Assembly: GCA_012517405.1 (NCBI GenBank)
Contig: JAAYVB010000008.1
Coordinates: forward strand, 107,807 to 171,806
Source: Propionibacterium sp.
GTDB taxonomy: Bacteria; Actinomycetota; Actinomycetes; Propionibacteriales; Propionibacteriaceae
Reading direction: 5' to 3'
Length of the DNA stretch: 64,000 nt
A model generated the notes under the pieces. That model had not been told where the DNA came from. It saw only the letters and a program-made list of their open reading frames with translations, and searched no databases. Positions 42,938-51,217 of the stretch are shown here, piece after piece. The position numbers and the translations under genes are program-made. How positions within the stretch are numbered: position 1 is the first letter of the stretch; each line of letters opens with the position of its first letter.

Positions 42938-44626
42938 ATGAGTATCGAGACGCGAAACCGCAGTCGTCCAGTGGGCGTCGATGAACCCGTCGATGGGCTC
43001 GACGGTGCTGCCGGTCTCGCGCCGACCCAGGCGCTGCGGGCGATCTACGCGTTCTTCTACAACAAGAAGGTCGGGCTGACGCTCATCCTGGCCGCCGGGC
43101 TGGCCTGCCTGTTCGGGGTGCTTTTCCCCCAGATGCCTGCCGGCGTTCGCGGCGACCCGGCCTCGGTGGACGGCTGGCTGCAGTCGGTGCGGCCCAGCTA
43201 CGGCGGCTGGACGTCGATCATGGACGCCGTCGGCCTGTTCAACGTTTTCAGCTCTCCGCTGTTCCTGACCATCATGGGGTTGCTGGCGCTGAGCATCACT
43301 GCCTGCACCACTCATCGAATTCCGGTGCTGATGCAGACTGCTTTCCACCCGCACACCAAGGTGACCGCGGAGTTCTTTCGCAGGGCCCGGCTCAACGACA
43401 GGTTCACCACGCCGCTGCCGAGCCGGGAGGCCGTGGCGCTGATCAAGGAGGACGCGAAGGCCAGGCGCGTGCGGGTGATCGAGGATCACCACGGGCCGGG
43501 GCACAATCTCTACACCGACAAGTGGCATCTGGCCCCGTTCGGGACGGTGATCGCGCATACCGCGTTCGTGGTGATCATGGCGGGGTTCGTGGTCAGCTCG
43601 CTGACCGGATTCCGCGATGACCAGTTCACGTTGACCGTCGGGCGGCCCGCCGAGGTGGGCCACGGCACCGGACTGGTCGCTGAGGCGATCTCGTTCTCCG
43701 ACACCTACTACGACAATGGCAGCCCCAAGGATTACGTCACCGATCTGGTGCTGTCGGTCGACGGCCGCGAGGTCGCTCGGCAGGATGTTCGGGTCAATGA
43801 TCCGCTGAGGTACGACGGCGTGATGTTCCATCAGGCCTATTTCGGCATCGCTGCGGTCATGGAGATCCGGGACGCCTCCGGCCGGCTGCTCTTCAATGAT
43901 GGGGTGCCGTTGGAGTGGACGACTCCGGACGGATCGCTCAGCTACGGCGTGCTCGAGGTGCCCGGACGCGACCAGGAGCTCTTCGTGATCGGTTCGGCCT
44001 CCGGGCGCACCGGAACCGGTATTGAACCTGGTCAGATGCGGATCGAGGTCTACCCGACCAGCCTAGACGCACCGGTGGGCGCGGCAGTGCTCGACCAGTC
44101 GGGGTCGGTCCAGATCGATGGCCTGACCTACACCTTCGAGCGTGAGCAGCAGTTCACCGGCTTGCTGGTCAAACGCGACCCGGGCACCGGAATCGTGTGG
44201 CTGGGCTGTCTGCTGCTGATCATCGGCACCTGCCTGACGATGTTCTTCCGGCATCACCGGATCTGGATTCGCGTCACGCCCGAAGCTGGTGGCGGTTCGC
44301 TGGTGCAGCTGGCTTCACCCGACCGGCAGGATGCCACCTTCACCCGCCAGTTCGCTGAGGTCGCTGCCGGATTGGCGGGCGCTTTGGCTGAGGCGGACGC
44401 ATTGGGTGAGGCGGACGCGGGGGGCGCGGGGGCGTTGGAGGACGCTGCGGTGCGAGCGGACCTGATGGCAGAAGCTGGGTCGCCGGAACTGGGTGTGATC
44501 GAGCAGGGGTTGCCGGAAGCAAACCCAATGGAAGCTGGGTCGCCGGAGGCTGGGTCGCCCGAACCGGACCCAATGGAACAACAGTCGTCCGATCTGATGG
44601 AAGAAGGGGATGAGCCCAATGCTTGA
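42938..44626 (+). CDS. resB: System II cytochrome c synthase subunit ResB (Ccs1)
   Basis: A 562-residue ResB protein with three membrane helices in the N-terminal third (AFFYNKKVGLTLILAAG; SSPLFLTIMGLLALSITACT; APFGTVIAHTAFVVIMAGFV), a large extracytoplasmic beta-rich domain and a final helix (GIVWLGCLLLIIGTCLTMFF). With CcsB it forms the heme exporter and lyase of system II. The C-terminal 80 residues are an acidic low-complexity tail with repeated EAGSPE and NPME-like units (44385-44610), not usual in the family. ATG 42938 follows GAAGGAG. Confidence 0.9.
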   Translation: MSIETRNRSRPVGVDEPVDGLDGAAGLAPTQALRAIYAFFYNKKVGLTLILAAGLACLFGVLFPQMPAGVRGDPASVDGWLQSVRPSYGGWTSIMDAVGLFNVFSSPLFLTIMGLLALSITACTTHRIPVLMQTAFHPHTKVTAEFFRRARLNDRFTTPLPSREAVALIKEDAKARRVRVIEDHHGPGHNLYTDKWHLAPFGTVIAHTAFVVIMAGFVVSSLTGFRDDQFTLTVGRPAEVGHGTGLVAEAISFSDTYYDNGSPKDYVTDLVLSVDGREVARQDVRVNDPLRYDGVMFHQAYFGIAAVMEIRDASGRLLFNDGVPLEWTTPDGSLSYGVLEVPGRDQELFVIGSASGRTGTGIEPGQMRIEVYPTSLDAPVGAAVLDQSGSVQIDGLTYTFEREQQFTGLLVKRDPGTGIVWLGCLLLIIGTCLTMFFRHHRIWIRVTPEAGGGSLVQLASPDRQDATFTRQFAEVAAGLAGALAEADALGEADAGGAGALEDAAVRADLMAEAGSPELGVIEQGLPEANPMEAGSPEAGSPEPDPMEQQSSDLMEEGDEPNA

Positions 44627-45560
44627 AATCTCCCAGGCGCTGTTGTTGGCCACCACGGTGCTGGTGATCATCGCGCTGGTTGCCTATGTGTTCGCGCTGG
44701 TGGCCGCGCGCGTGGCCAAACCGCAGCCGGCGAGCGCCAAGATGACGGTCGCGGTGGGTGGATCGTCCGCTGCAGGTGCGGCCGAGGTGACTCGGGCGTC
44801 CAGTGGCGACGGCTCTGCCGCCGCGCAGACGAGCAACCATCGCGCGCCGGCGCGCGGGATCGCCTGGTACGGCAGCAAGTTCACCCAGGGCGCGCTGATC
44901 CTGCTCACGGGATCGCTGCTGGCGCGGTTCTTCGCGACGGGGCATGCGCCCTTTTCCAATCACTACGAGTTCGCGGTCTCCTTCTGCTGGGGCATGATCT
45001 TGGCTCTGGTCTATTTCGAGCATCGCTACCGGGTTCGCACGCTGGCCGTCGCGGTGCTGCCGGTGATCTTGGCGATGCTCATCTATGCGTCCACCCTGTC
45101 GTACGAGGCGAACCCGTTGATGCCGGCTTTACAGAACAGTCCGCTGCTGACCCTGCACGTCTTCACCGCGGCGCTCGCCTACGGGGCTGGGGTCATCGCG
45201 TTCGGCGCGGCCGTGATGTACCTACTGTCTCCGCATGTCAGGTGGAGCGGCTGGCCCAAGCCCGATGTGCTGGACGAACTCGGCTACAAGGCGGTGATCA
45301 TCACCTTTCCGATGCTGACGATCATGATCATCCTCGGATCGGTCTGGGCGAACATTGCCTGGGGACGCTATTGGTCGTGGGACCCGAAGGAGACCGCGGC
45401 GCTGGTGACCTGGCTGATCTATGGCGCCTATCTGCACGCCCGGGTCGTCGGCGGCTGGCGGGGCAGGCGCGCCGCCTGGCTGCTGGTACTCGGGTTCGCC
45501 GCCATCGTCTTCACTTATTTCGGCAATCTCTTCTTCGGAGGCATGCACTCCTATGCCTGA
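44610..45560 (+). CDS. ccsB: System II cytochrome c synthase subunit CcsB (ResC/CcsA family)
   Basis: A 316-residue membrane protein with about eight helices and the heme-binding WWD-type signature WANIAWGRYWSWDPKE at about residues 246-261. Conserved histidines flank it (LHVFTAALAYG; AYLHARVVGG; the C-terminal GGMHSYA). It pairs with ResB to move heme outward and attach it to CxxCH sites. The start overlaps the resB stop by 17 bp. A Gly/Ala/Ser-rich cytoplasmic loop (about residues 35-75) separates helix 1 from helix 2. Confidence 0.93.
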   Translation: MSPMLEISQALLLATTVLVIIALVAYVFALVAARVAKPQPASAKMTVAVGGSSAAGAAEVTRASSGDGSAAAQTSNHRAPARGIAWYGSKFTQGALILLTGSLLARFFATGHAPFSNHYEFAVSFCWGMILALVYFEHRYRVRTLAVAVLPVILAMLIYASTLSYEANPLMPALQNSPLLTLHVFTAALAYGAGVIAFGAAVMYLLSPHVRWSGWPKPDVLDELGYKAVIITFPMLTIMIILGSVWANIAWGRYWSWDPKETAALVTWLIYGAYLHARVVGGWRGRRAAWLLVLGFAAIVFTYFGNLFFGGMHSYA

Positions 45561-46161
45561 TCCCGTTGCCATCGCCGAACCCGACTGGCGGGCACGGATA
45601 CGGGGCAGCCGGCTGGGAAACCTGACGGTGCTCGCGGTTACCGCACTTGCCGTGCTGATCGGCAGCTGGCTGGTTATGCGCCCCGGCGACGAGGCTGCAC
45701 CGGTGGCTGTGTCGAAGGTCGATGTGCCGGGGGCAGCGGCCGCACCTGTCGTGGGAGATCAAGCGCCCGGTTTCACTGCAACCGATCTGAGTGGCGCCTC
45801 GGTTTCACTGGATGGCCTGCGGGGCCGTCCGGTTTGGCTGGTCTTCATGGCCACCTGGTGCACCGGATGCCGCGCGGAGGTTCCCGACGTGCAGGGATTC
45901 CATGAGCAGTCCGGGGACGAAGTCGAGGTGATCGCGGTCTACGTGGGTGAACCGGCCACCGCGGTACAGCCGTTCGCCGACCGCCTCGGGCTGTCGTTCA
46001 CGCAGCTGCCGGATGGGCAGACCACCTTGTCGTCCGCATATGGCGTGATGGGCGTGCCCGCGCACTTCTTCCTCGATTCCGCCGGAGTCGTGCAGGAGAC
46101 TCGCATTGGGGTACTCAGCCCCGACCAGATCGATCAGGCCGTCGCGAAGGTGACAGTCTGA
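45553..46161 (+). CDS. resA: ResA/TlpA-like thioredoxin of cytochrome c maturation
   Basis: A 202-residue membrane-anchored thioredoxin: TM about 24-42, linker, then a TlpA/ResA fold with active site WCTGC (C103, C106). Typical segments are PGFTATDLSGASVSLDGLRG, VWLVFMATWCTGCRAEVPDV and the cis-Pro loop VMGVPAHFFLDSAG. It should reduce the CxxCH cysteines of NrfH/NrfA before heme attachment and be recharged by CcdA. ATG 45553 overlaps the ccsB stop by eight bases; it is the last gene of the operon. Confidence 0.9.
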   Translation: MPDPVAIAEPDWRARIRGSRLGNLTVLAVTALAVLIGSWLVMRPGDEAAPVAVSKVDVPGAAAAPVVGDQAPGFTATDLSGASVSLDGLRGRPVWLVFMATWCTGCRAEVPDVQGFHEQSGDEVEVIAVYVGEPATAVQPFADRLGLSFTQLPDGQTTLSSAYGVMGVPAHFFLDSAGVVQETRIGVLSPDQIDQAVAKVTV

Positions 46162-46189
46162 TCGCCGGTGTCCGGGTGGTGGCTCTGCC

Positions 46190-46509
46190 GGGCTGGTCTT
46201 GGGCCGTAGGGCCCCAAGACCCTGGACGATCCGCGGGCCAGGAGCCGACCGGGTGGTCGTCCTCCATGCCGATGGCTTGTGTCAGCCGGCGGACTGGTCT
46301 TGGGGCAGCGCCCGGCCGTCGGGCCCGAAGACCCTGGATGATCCGCGTCGCCAGGAGCCGACGGGGTGGTCGTCCTCCATGCCGATGGCTTGTGTCAGTC
46401 GGCGGACTGGTCTTGGGGCAGTGCCCGGCCGTCGGGCCCGAAGACTCCGGATGATCCGCGTCGCCAGGAGCCGACCGGGTGGTCGTCCTCCATGCCGATG
46501 GCTTGTGTC
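46190..46509. repeat. 113-bp tandem repeat derived from the 3' end of tag
   Basis: The sequence GGTGGTCGTCCTCCATGCCG recurs at 46252, 46365 and 46478, exactly 113 bp apart, with the intervening DNA about 95% identical. The copy at the right is part of the tag gene (its last codons and stop); the next copies lie downstream of the stop. A fourth, internally deleted copy can be followed to about 46190. The unit is not a multiple of three, so only the tag-proximal copy is coding. Confidence 0.9.
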
Positions 46510-47021
46510 AGCGCGTACATCGTGGTGGGTCCAACGAAGCGGAAACCGCGCTTCTTGAGCGCTTTACTGAGCGCGACTGACTCCGCGGAGACGGCCCGGA
46601 TGTCGGCCATCGTCGCCGGCGCCGGGGTGACCTCCGGCAAGTGAGACCAGATCAGTAGTGGCAGGCCGCCGTCGTCTCGCAGCGCGATGGTCGCTTGCGC
46701 GTTGCTGATGGTGGCTTCGATCTTGCGGCGATTGCGGACGATCCCCGCATCACCCATCAGCCGCTCTACATCGGCCTCCGAGAACGCGGCGACCGTATCC
46801 GGCACGAAATCGTGGAAGACCTCGCGGAAGCGCTCGCGCTTGTTCAAGATGGTCGACCAACTCAGCCCGCACTGGAAGACCTCCAGGCTGAGTCGCTCGA
46901 ACAGTCCGCGCTCGTCGCGCACCGGTACGCCCCATTCGGTGTCGTAGTACTCCAGGTACATCGGTCTGGATACCGCCCAGCTCGGTCGCGCGCGTCCGTC
47001 ATCTCCGACGATCAGATCCAT
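46395..47021 (-). CDS. tag: DNA-3-methyladenine glycosylase I-like protein (Tag) lacking most zinc ligands
   Basis: A 208-residue Tag-family base-excision glycosylase. Family landmarks are intact: YDTEWGVPVRDERGLFERLS, LEVFQCGLSWSTILNKRERF (with the catalytic-pocket Glu), DAGIVRNRRKIEATISNA and SKALKKRGFRFVGPTTMYAL. By comparison with E. coli Tag from memory, three of the four zinc ligands are changed: the Cys of RCGW is Pro (RPSW), the His of YHD is Tyr (YYD) and the Cys after NDHxxG is Ser; only the His of DDHPVG remains. The C-terminal 38 codons belong to a 113-bp unit repeated beyond the stop. Confidence 0.88.
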   Translation of the reverse strand: MDLIVGDDGRARPSWAVSRPMYLEYYDTEWGVPVRDERGLFERLSLEVFQCGLSWSTILNKRERFREVFHDFVPDTVAAFSEADVERLMGDAGIVRNRRKIEATISNAQATIALRDDGGLPLLIWSHLPEVTPAPATMADIRAVSAESVALSKALKKRGFRFVGPTTMYALTQAIGMEDDHPVGSWRRGSSGVFGPDGRALPQDQSAD

Positions 47022-47111
47022 GCAACCATCTTGCCTGTGAGTTGCCGCCCGCCGGAATAGTCGCCGCGTGGCTCCGGTTGTCCATCACGCAGGACAGTTG
47101 AAAGGACATCC

Positions 47112-47699
47112 ATGACTCAGACGGCAGGGACTCAGTTCCGCAACGTCACCGGTACGCCCATTGCGCCGGTGCTGGCCGATCGCTGGAGCCCGCGGGGCTT
47201 CGACAAGACCCACGAGATCAGCCAGGACGAGTTGCTGAGCATCATTGAGGCCGCCCGCTGGGCCCCCTCGGCCGGCAATACCCAACCCTGGGCGTTCATC
47301 GCTGCCCGCCGTGGCACCCCCGAATTCGACGCGATCGCCTCCGCGTTGGCTGGCTTCAACAAGATCTGGGCCGGCAGCGCATCTGCGCTGATCGTCTTCT
47401 CCGCGGTACCCGATCGGGGCGGCAAGATGACCCGCTGGATCAACTACGACGTCGGCCAAGCCGCTGCGAATGCGACCATTCAGGCCGAATACCTCGGTCT
47501 GCGCGCCCATCAGATGGGCGGCTTCGACGTGGCTGCGATTCGTGCCGCATTCCAGCTGCCCGAGGGCGTGAACCCGCTCACCGTGATGGCGCTCGGCGCC
47601 TACGACAACTCGGACGCGGTGCCTGCCGAGATTCAGCAGCGCGACTCCGCCGATCGCGGACGCCTCCCACTGGATCAGGTCGTCATCGGCGCCTACTGA
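47112..47699 (+). CDS. Nitroreductase family protein
   Basis: A 195-residue flavin-dependent oxidoreductase of the nitroreductase superfamily. The N-terminal FMN-binding segment is DRWSPRGFDKTHEI followed by LLSIIEAARWAPSAGNTQPW; QAAANATIQAEYLGLRAHQM and GALGAYDN-like C-terminal strands complete the fold. ATG 47112 is preceded by GAAAGGA. It stands alone, divergent from tag. The substrate (quinone, nitro compound or flavin) is not predictable. A family A hairpin lies 17 bp after its stop. Confidence 0.88.
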   Translation: MTQTAGTQFRNVTGTPIAPVLADRWSPRGFDKTHEISQDELLSIIEAARWAPSAGNTQPWAFIAARRGTPEFDAIASALAGFNKIWAGSASALIVFSAVPDRGGKMTRWINYDVGQAAANATIQAEYLGLRAHQMGGFDVAAIRAAFQLPEGVNPLTVMALGAYDNSDAVPAEIQQRDSADRGRLPLDQVVIGAY

Positions 47700-47716
47700 G
47701 TCCTACTGCCGCAGGT

Positions 47717-47755
47717 GGGTCTGGTTATCCGCACCCCCCGCGGATAACCCGACCC
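47717..47755. repeat. Family A 39-bp palindrome, copy 3
   Basis: Arms GGGTCTGGTTATCCGC and GCGGATAACCCGACCC around a 7-base loop, one mismatch in the stem, 17 bases after the nitroreductase stop; it could act as its terminator. Confidence 0.88.
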
Positions 47756-47865
47756 GCGAATGCGTGGGCTGGCTTCTGCTGACCGAGCATCCGCAAGATA
47801 TCGCCCTGACTGACACGCGGATGACCTCTTGACCGCGCCGCGCGGAGAGGTCTAGCCTCCTCGAA

Positions 47866-47895
47866 TATGCGATCAGATACATCAGAGATCGCATA
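47866..47895. promoter_or_regulatory. 9-bp inverted repeat upstream of the MFS gene (probable operator)
   Basis: TATGCGATC (47866-47874) and GATCGCATA (47887-47895) are exact inverted repeats separated by 12 bases, ending 47 bases before the MFS start codon. The spacing and symmetry fit binding by a dimeric regulator (GntR or LacI type). No such regulator gene is adjacent, so the protein must come from elsewhere. Confidence 0.6.
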
Positions 47896-47942
47896 GGATC
47901 GGCCCGACGACGCCGCCGGGCCACGACCCGGAGGTGACTCCT

Positions 47943-49298
47943 TTGAGCGGCCAAACCACATCGTTGGACGACCAATTCCGCCAGCCAGACGAACAACCCG
48001 CCAAGCGCTCAATGCTGCCGCATGCCCCTGCGACTAGCTGGTGGATTCTTCTCATTACCACTCTTGCCATTCTCATGACGGCCATCGACGGGGGCATTCT
48101 CCCCGCGGTGTTGCCCGCGATCATCGACGAATTCGGACTCACAAACGCCGAAGCCGGCCTGATCAACTCCGTCTTCTTTGGTGGCACCATTGTCGGTGCT
48201 ATCTTCTTCGGCTGGATCGCCGACCGCATCGGATCGGGCTACCGGCGCACCTGGACCTGGATCATCGCAATGGCCCTGGGCACGATCGGCGGCGCCCTGA
48301 CCTACGGATTCTCCGGCGTGTTCTTGTCCTTCCTGCTGCTGCGCATTCCGATGGGCATCAGCCGCGGCGGTTCTGAGCCGGTCAACGTCGCCCTGGTCGG
48401 CGAATGGTGGCCCCGCGAGCACCGCGGCTTCGCCGTCGGCGTCCACCACACCGGATTCCCGCTCGGCCAGTTCGCCACCGGCGCCCTGATCGCGCTGGTT
48501 CTCGGTGTGAGCGGATGGCGCGAGGCCTTCCTCGTGATCCCGCTGATCGGCATCCCGATCATGATCGCCCAAGCGATCATCGGCACCAAGAAGCACCAAC
48601 AGAAGGTCTACGACTGGATCGACGACCACGGCATGACCCGGCCGACCCACGAGCTGTCGGTGAAATCGCCCGGCAACCTGATCGAGCCCGTCAAGCAGGT
48701 GCTGAAGAGTCGCAACGCCCTGCTGTGCATGGCGCTGATCTTCCTCTTCCTTTGGGCCGAGACCGGTGCCGTTACGTTCCTGACTACGCAGTTGACCCAG
48801 CACGGTATCTCGTTGACCGAGGCCGCACTGGTCTCCGGCGCTTCCGGCCTGACCGGCTGGATCGGCCAGGTCGGGTGGGGTTGGGCCTCCGACCACACCG
48901 GCCGAAAGTTCGCGCTGCGCTTCCTGGTTATCGGCTGGGCCATCATGGTGCTGTGCTTCATCCCGCTGAGCTCGCTGACGATGGCATGGATCGTGCTGAT
49001 CCTGTGGGGCCTGGTGCGCAATGCTCCGTTCCCGGTGGTGTACGCGCTGCTGATCGATTCACTACCGCGTTCGGCCGGTACGGCCATGGGCCTGATGATC
49101 GGCCTGGCGCTCGGCGTGTCCGGTGTCTTCGCGGCCGCGGTGCAAGGCTTTGTTATCGATCACTTCGGCTTCACTGCCCACTACATCATGTTGGCTATCA
49201 TCTGCCTCATCGGACTGATTCCGCTGGCGGGCATTCGTGAAACTGTTCCTGAGGACGGCAATTGGAAGGAAGCCACTGCTGATGACGAAGTTCTCTGA
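47943..49298 (+). CDS. MFS transporter (sugar acid / organic anion type)
   Basis: A major-facilitator protein of about 450 residues with 12 membrane helices. The loop 2-3 signature is GWIADRIGSGYRR and the matching C-terminal copy GWASDHTGRKFALR; helix 1 contains TAIDGGILPAVLPAI. The TTG at 47943 is preferred because GGAGGTGA ends five bases upstream; the GTG at 47934 lies inside that ribosome-binding site and has none of its own. It overlaps the SMP-30 gene by 17 bp, so the pair probably takes up and processes a lactone or sugar acid. A perfect inverted repeat upstream suggests regulation. Confidence 0.85.
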   Translation: MSGQTTSLDDQFRQPDEQPAKRSMLPHAPATSWWILLITTLAILMTAIDGGILPAVLPAIIDEFGLTNAEAGLINSVFFGGTIVGAIFFGWIADRIGSGYRRTWTWIIAMALGTIGGALTYGFSGVFLSFLLLRIPMGISRGGSEPVNVALVGEWWPREHRGFAVGVHHTGFPLGQFATGALIALVLGVSGWREAFLVIPLIGIPIMIAQAIIGTKKHQQKVYDWIDDHGMTRPTHELSVKSPGNLIEPVKQVLKSRNALLCMALIFLFLWAETGAVTFLTTQLTQHGISLTEAALVSGASGLTGWIGQVGWGWASDHTGRKFALRFLVIGWAIMVLCFIPLSSLTMAWIVLILWGLVRNAPFPVVYALLIDSLPRSAGTAMGLMIGLALGVSGVFAAAVQGFVIDHFGFTAHYIMLAIICLIGLIPLAGIRETVPEDGNWKEATADDEVL

Positions 49299-50184
49299 GC
49301 TGATCGAGCCGGGAGTCGGGTTCAAGACTCTCGGCGAAGGAATGAGCTGGACCGAGGGGCCCTTGTGGCTGGCAGATCGTCAGTCCTGCATATTCAGTGA
49401 TATCCACAACAATGCGATCATGGCGTGGTCGGAGCCCAAGCAGACAATGTCCGTTTTCGCGAACAATGTCGAGTTCACCAATGGGCGCGCGATCGACGGC
49501 AACGGCGACATTATCGAATGCAGCCATGGACGCCGCGCCGTGCAGCGCCGCAGCGCGAGCACAGGCGAGGTCACCGTCCTCGTGGACCATTTCGCCGGTG
49601 TCTCGCTGAACTCTCCCAACGATGTCGTGGTCGCCAGCGATGGCGCGATCTGGTTTTCCGATCCGGCCTACGGCATCGAATTGGCTGGCGAGGGGCATCC
49701 CGGCGTGCGCGAATACGGCGACCGCTGGATCTTCCGCTTCGATGAGTCGACCGGGCAGATCTGGCCGGTCGTGACCGATGTCATCGCCCCGAATGGGCTG
49801 GCATTCTCGCCGGACGAGTCGGTGCTGTTCGTCTGCGATTCGTCGAATTCGGGAGGCGAAGATGGCCCGGGACGACACATCCGCGCCTACGACGTCATCG
49901 ACGGACGCTTGGCCAAGTGGGGACGCACGATCATCGAGATCGACAACGAGGTGCCCGACGGCATCAAGGTCGACCGCGACGGCCGCATCTGGTCGTCGGC
50001 AGGCGACGGTGTGCGCATCTTCGAGCCCGATGGCACCGAGATCGGGCGCATCCTCACGCCGGTGCGTGTCGCCAACCTGTGTTGGGGCGGCGCGGACGGC
50101 CAGATGCTGTACATGTGCGCGACCGACAAGCTGCTGAGCATCCGGACGACCACCACGGACGCAACCTGGGCGCGCCGCGCCTGA
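49282..50184 (+). CDS. SMP-30/gluconolactonase-family protein
   Basis: A 300-residue six-bladed beta-propeller of the SMP-30/gluconolactonase family. Recognisable are the N-terminal metal Glu in GMSWTEGPLWLADR, SLNSPNDVVVASDGAIWFSD (Asn/Asp metal ligands), VIAPNGLAFSPDESVLFVCD and VPDGIKVDRDGRIWSS. Members hydrolyse sugar or aromatic lactones with a divalent cation. ATG 49282 follows GGAAGGA and overlaps the MFS gene end. The tail (TTTTDATWARRA) is short and normal. Confidence 0.9.
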   Translation: MTKFSELIEPGVGFKTLGEGMSWTEGPLWLADRQSCIFSDIHNNAIMAWSEPKQTMSVFANNVEFTNGRAIDGNGDIIECSHGRRAVQRRSASTGEVTVLVDHFAGVSLNSPNDVVVASDGAIWFSDPAYGIELAGEGHPGVREYGDRWIFRFDESTGQIWPVVTDVIAPNGLAFSPDESVLFVCDSSNSGGEDGPGRHIRAYDVIDGRLAKWGRTIIEIDNEVPDGIKVDRDGRIWSSAGDGVRIFEPDGTEIGRILTPVRVANLCWGGADGQMLYMCATDKLLSIRTTTTDATWARRA

Positions 50185-50274
50185 TCGCTTCGGACGCTGA
50201 TCGCCGTTCTGGGCCGGCCAGCGGGCCCGAAATTCTCGTTCCCGGCTGCCCAAATCGGTCCCCGGCAGGATCTT

Positions 50275-50313
50275 GGGTAGGGTTATCCGCAACCCCTGCG
50301 GATAACCCTACCC
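50275..50313. repeat. Family A 39-bp palindrome, copy 4 (perfect stem)
   Basis: GGGTAGGGTTATCCGC, a 7-base loop and GCGGATAACCCTACCC pair perfectly; the stem extends by TT/AA to 50273-50315. The arms carry a compensated change (TAGGG/CCCTA instead of TCGGG/CCCGA), so pairing is conserved although sequence is not. Confidence 0.9.
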
Positions 50314-50324
50314 AAGGCCGGGGT

Positions 50325-50528
50325 GGCTAGCCGATTGGCAAGAATGCCGCCGGTTCAGGCCCAGAATCTAACCACCAGATTGACGATCAGGCCCTCGTCC
50401 TCGCGCCAGGCATTCAAGGTCGGCCTGGCTAGCCGATTGACAAGAATGCCGCCCGTTCAGGCCCAGCTTTTTGCCACCAGATTGACGCTCAGATCCCCAT
50501 CCACGCGCTGGGCATCCATGACGACGAT
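50325..50528. repeat. 102-bp tandem duplication of the histidine phosphatase 3' end
   Basis: GGCTAGCCGATTG begins both units, at 50325 and 50427. The right unit holds the last codons and stop of the phosphatase gene; the left unit lies beyond the stop and is a diverged copy that on the minus strand would read as an alternative C-terminus (VNLVVRFWA compared with VNLVAKSWA in the gene). Confidence 0.8.
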
Positions 50529-51059
50529 GCCGGTGTTGGGAACGAACCCCATCTGCGCGCCGAAGAAGTCGGTCAGGGTCAGCCGCATCAAGGTGCCGTG
50601 GGTCGCGGCGATCACCTGCGCCTCCGGGAACTGGTCGACGAGTGTCGAGACACAGTAGCGTCCGCGCTCGACCACCAGGGACTTCGGCTCGGCGCCGGGA
50701 ATCAGCTCGCGGGCGGCGAATTCGTCGACTTCGGCCATCTTCGGCCACAGCTCGAGGCATTGCTCGAACGTGAGACCCTCGGCTGCCGCCCAGTCCCGCT
50801 CGGTCAGGCTGGGCAGCGGTATCCGCTTGTCAACCGAGAGCGTGTCGGCGATGATCGCGGCAGTCTCTGCAGCCCTTGACAAGGGCGAATGGCGCACGAA
50901 ATCCCACTGCGCGTCCGGCAGGTTGTCGAGAAACCACGCGGCTGCTCGTCCGGCCTGGGCGCGCCCGAAGTCGTTGAGGGCGATGTCGGACGACCCCTGA
51001 AACCGGTCGGTCGCATTCCACGGGGTCTGGCCATGTCGCACAAACGCGATGCGGGTCAC
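50457..51059 (-). CDS. Histidine phosphatase family protein (phosphoglycerate mutase-like)
   Basis: A 200-residue 2H-phosphatase. The catalytic VRHGQTPWN (RHG motif) is at the N-terminus; the second Arg is in FVRHSPLSRAAETA, the Glu in LTERDWAAAEG and the second catalytic His in VIAATHGTLMRL. Members range from cofactor-dependent mutases to broad phosphatases such as those acting on alpha-ribazole phosphate or sugar phosphates; the specificity is open. The gene's 3' end is duplicated downstream of the stop. Confidence 0.88.
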   Translation of the reverse strand: MTRIAFVRHGQTPWNATDRFQGSSDIALNDFGRAQAGRAAAWFLDNLPDAQWDFVRHSPLSRAAETAAIIADTLSVDKRIPLPSLTERDWAAAEGLTFEQCLELWPKMAEVDEFAARELIPGAEPKSLVVERGRYCVSTLVDQFPEAQVIAATHGTLMRLTLTDFFGAQMGFVPNTGIVVMDAQRVDGDLSVNLVAKSWA

Positions 51060-51217
51060 CGGGTACCTGCTTTCGTTGTCATTGAAGGTGAATCAAGCCA
51101 CCGCCGATGTTCCCAGCGGTGTAGTCCTCGGGTGCCGGATGGCAAGGGAAGTTGCCAGCGGCAAGCGCCCCATGGGGGCTCGGCCCAGCGGCCTCGTCCG
51201 ACAGCCACACCAGCACA

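Noticed and set aside
46190..46509. CRISPR-like array in the 113-bp repeats
   Set aside because: The repeats are contiguous copies of a gene end with no variable spacers and the wrong size.
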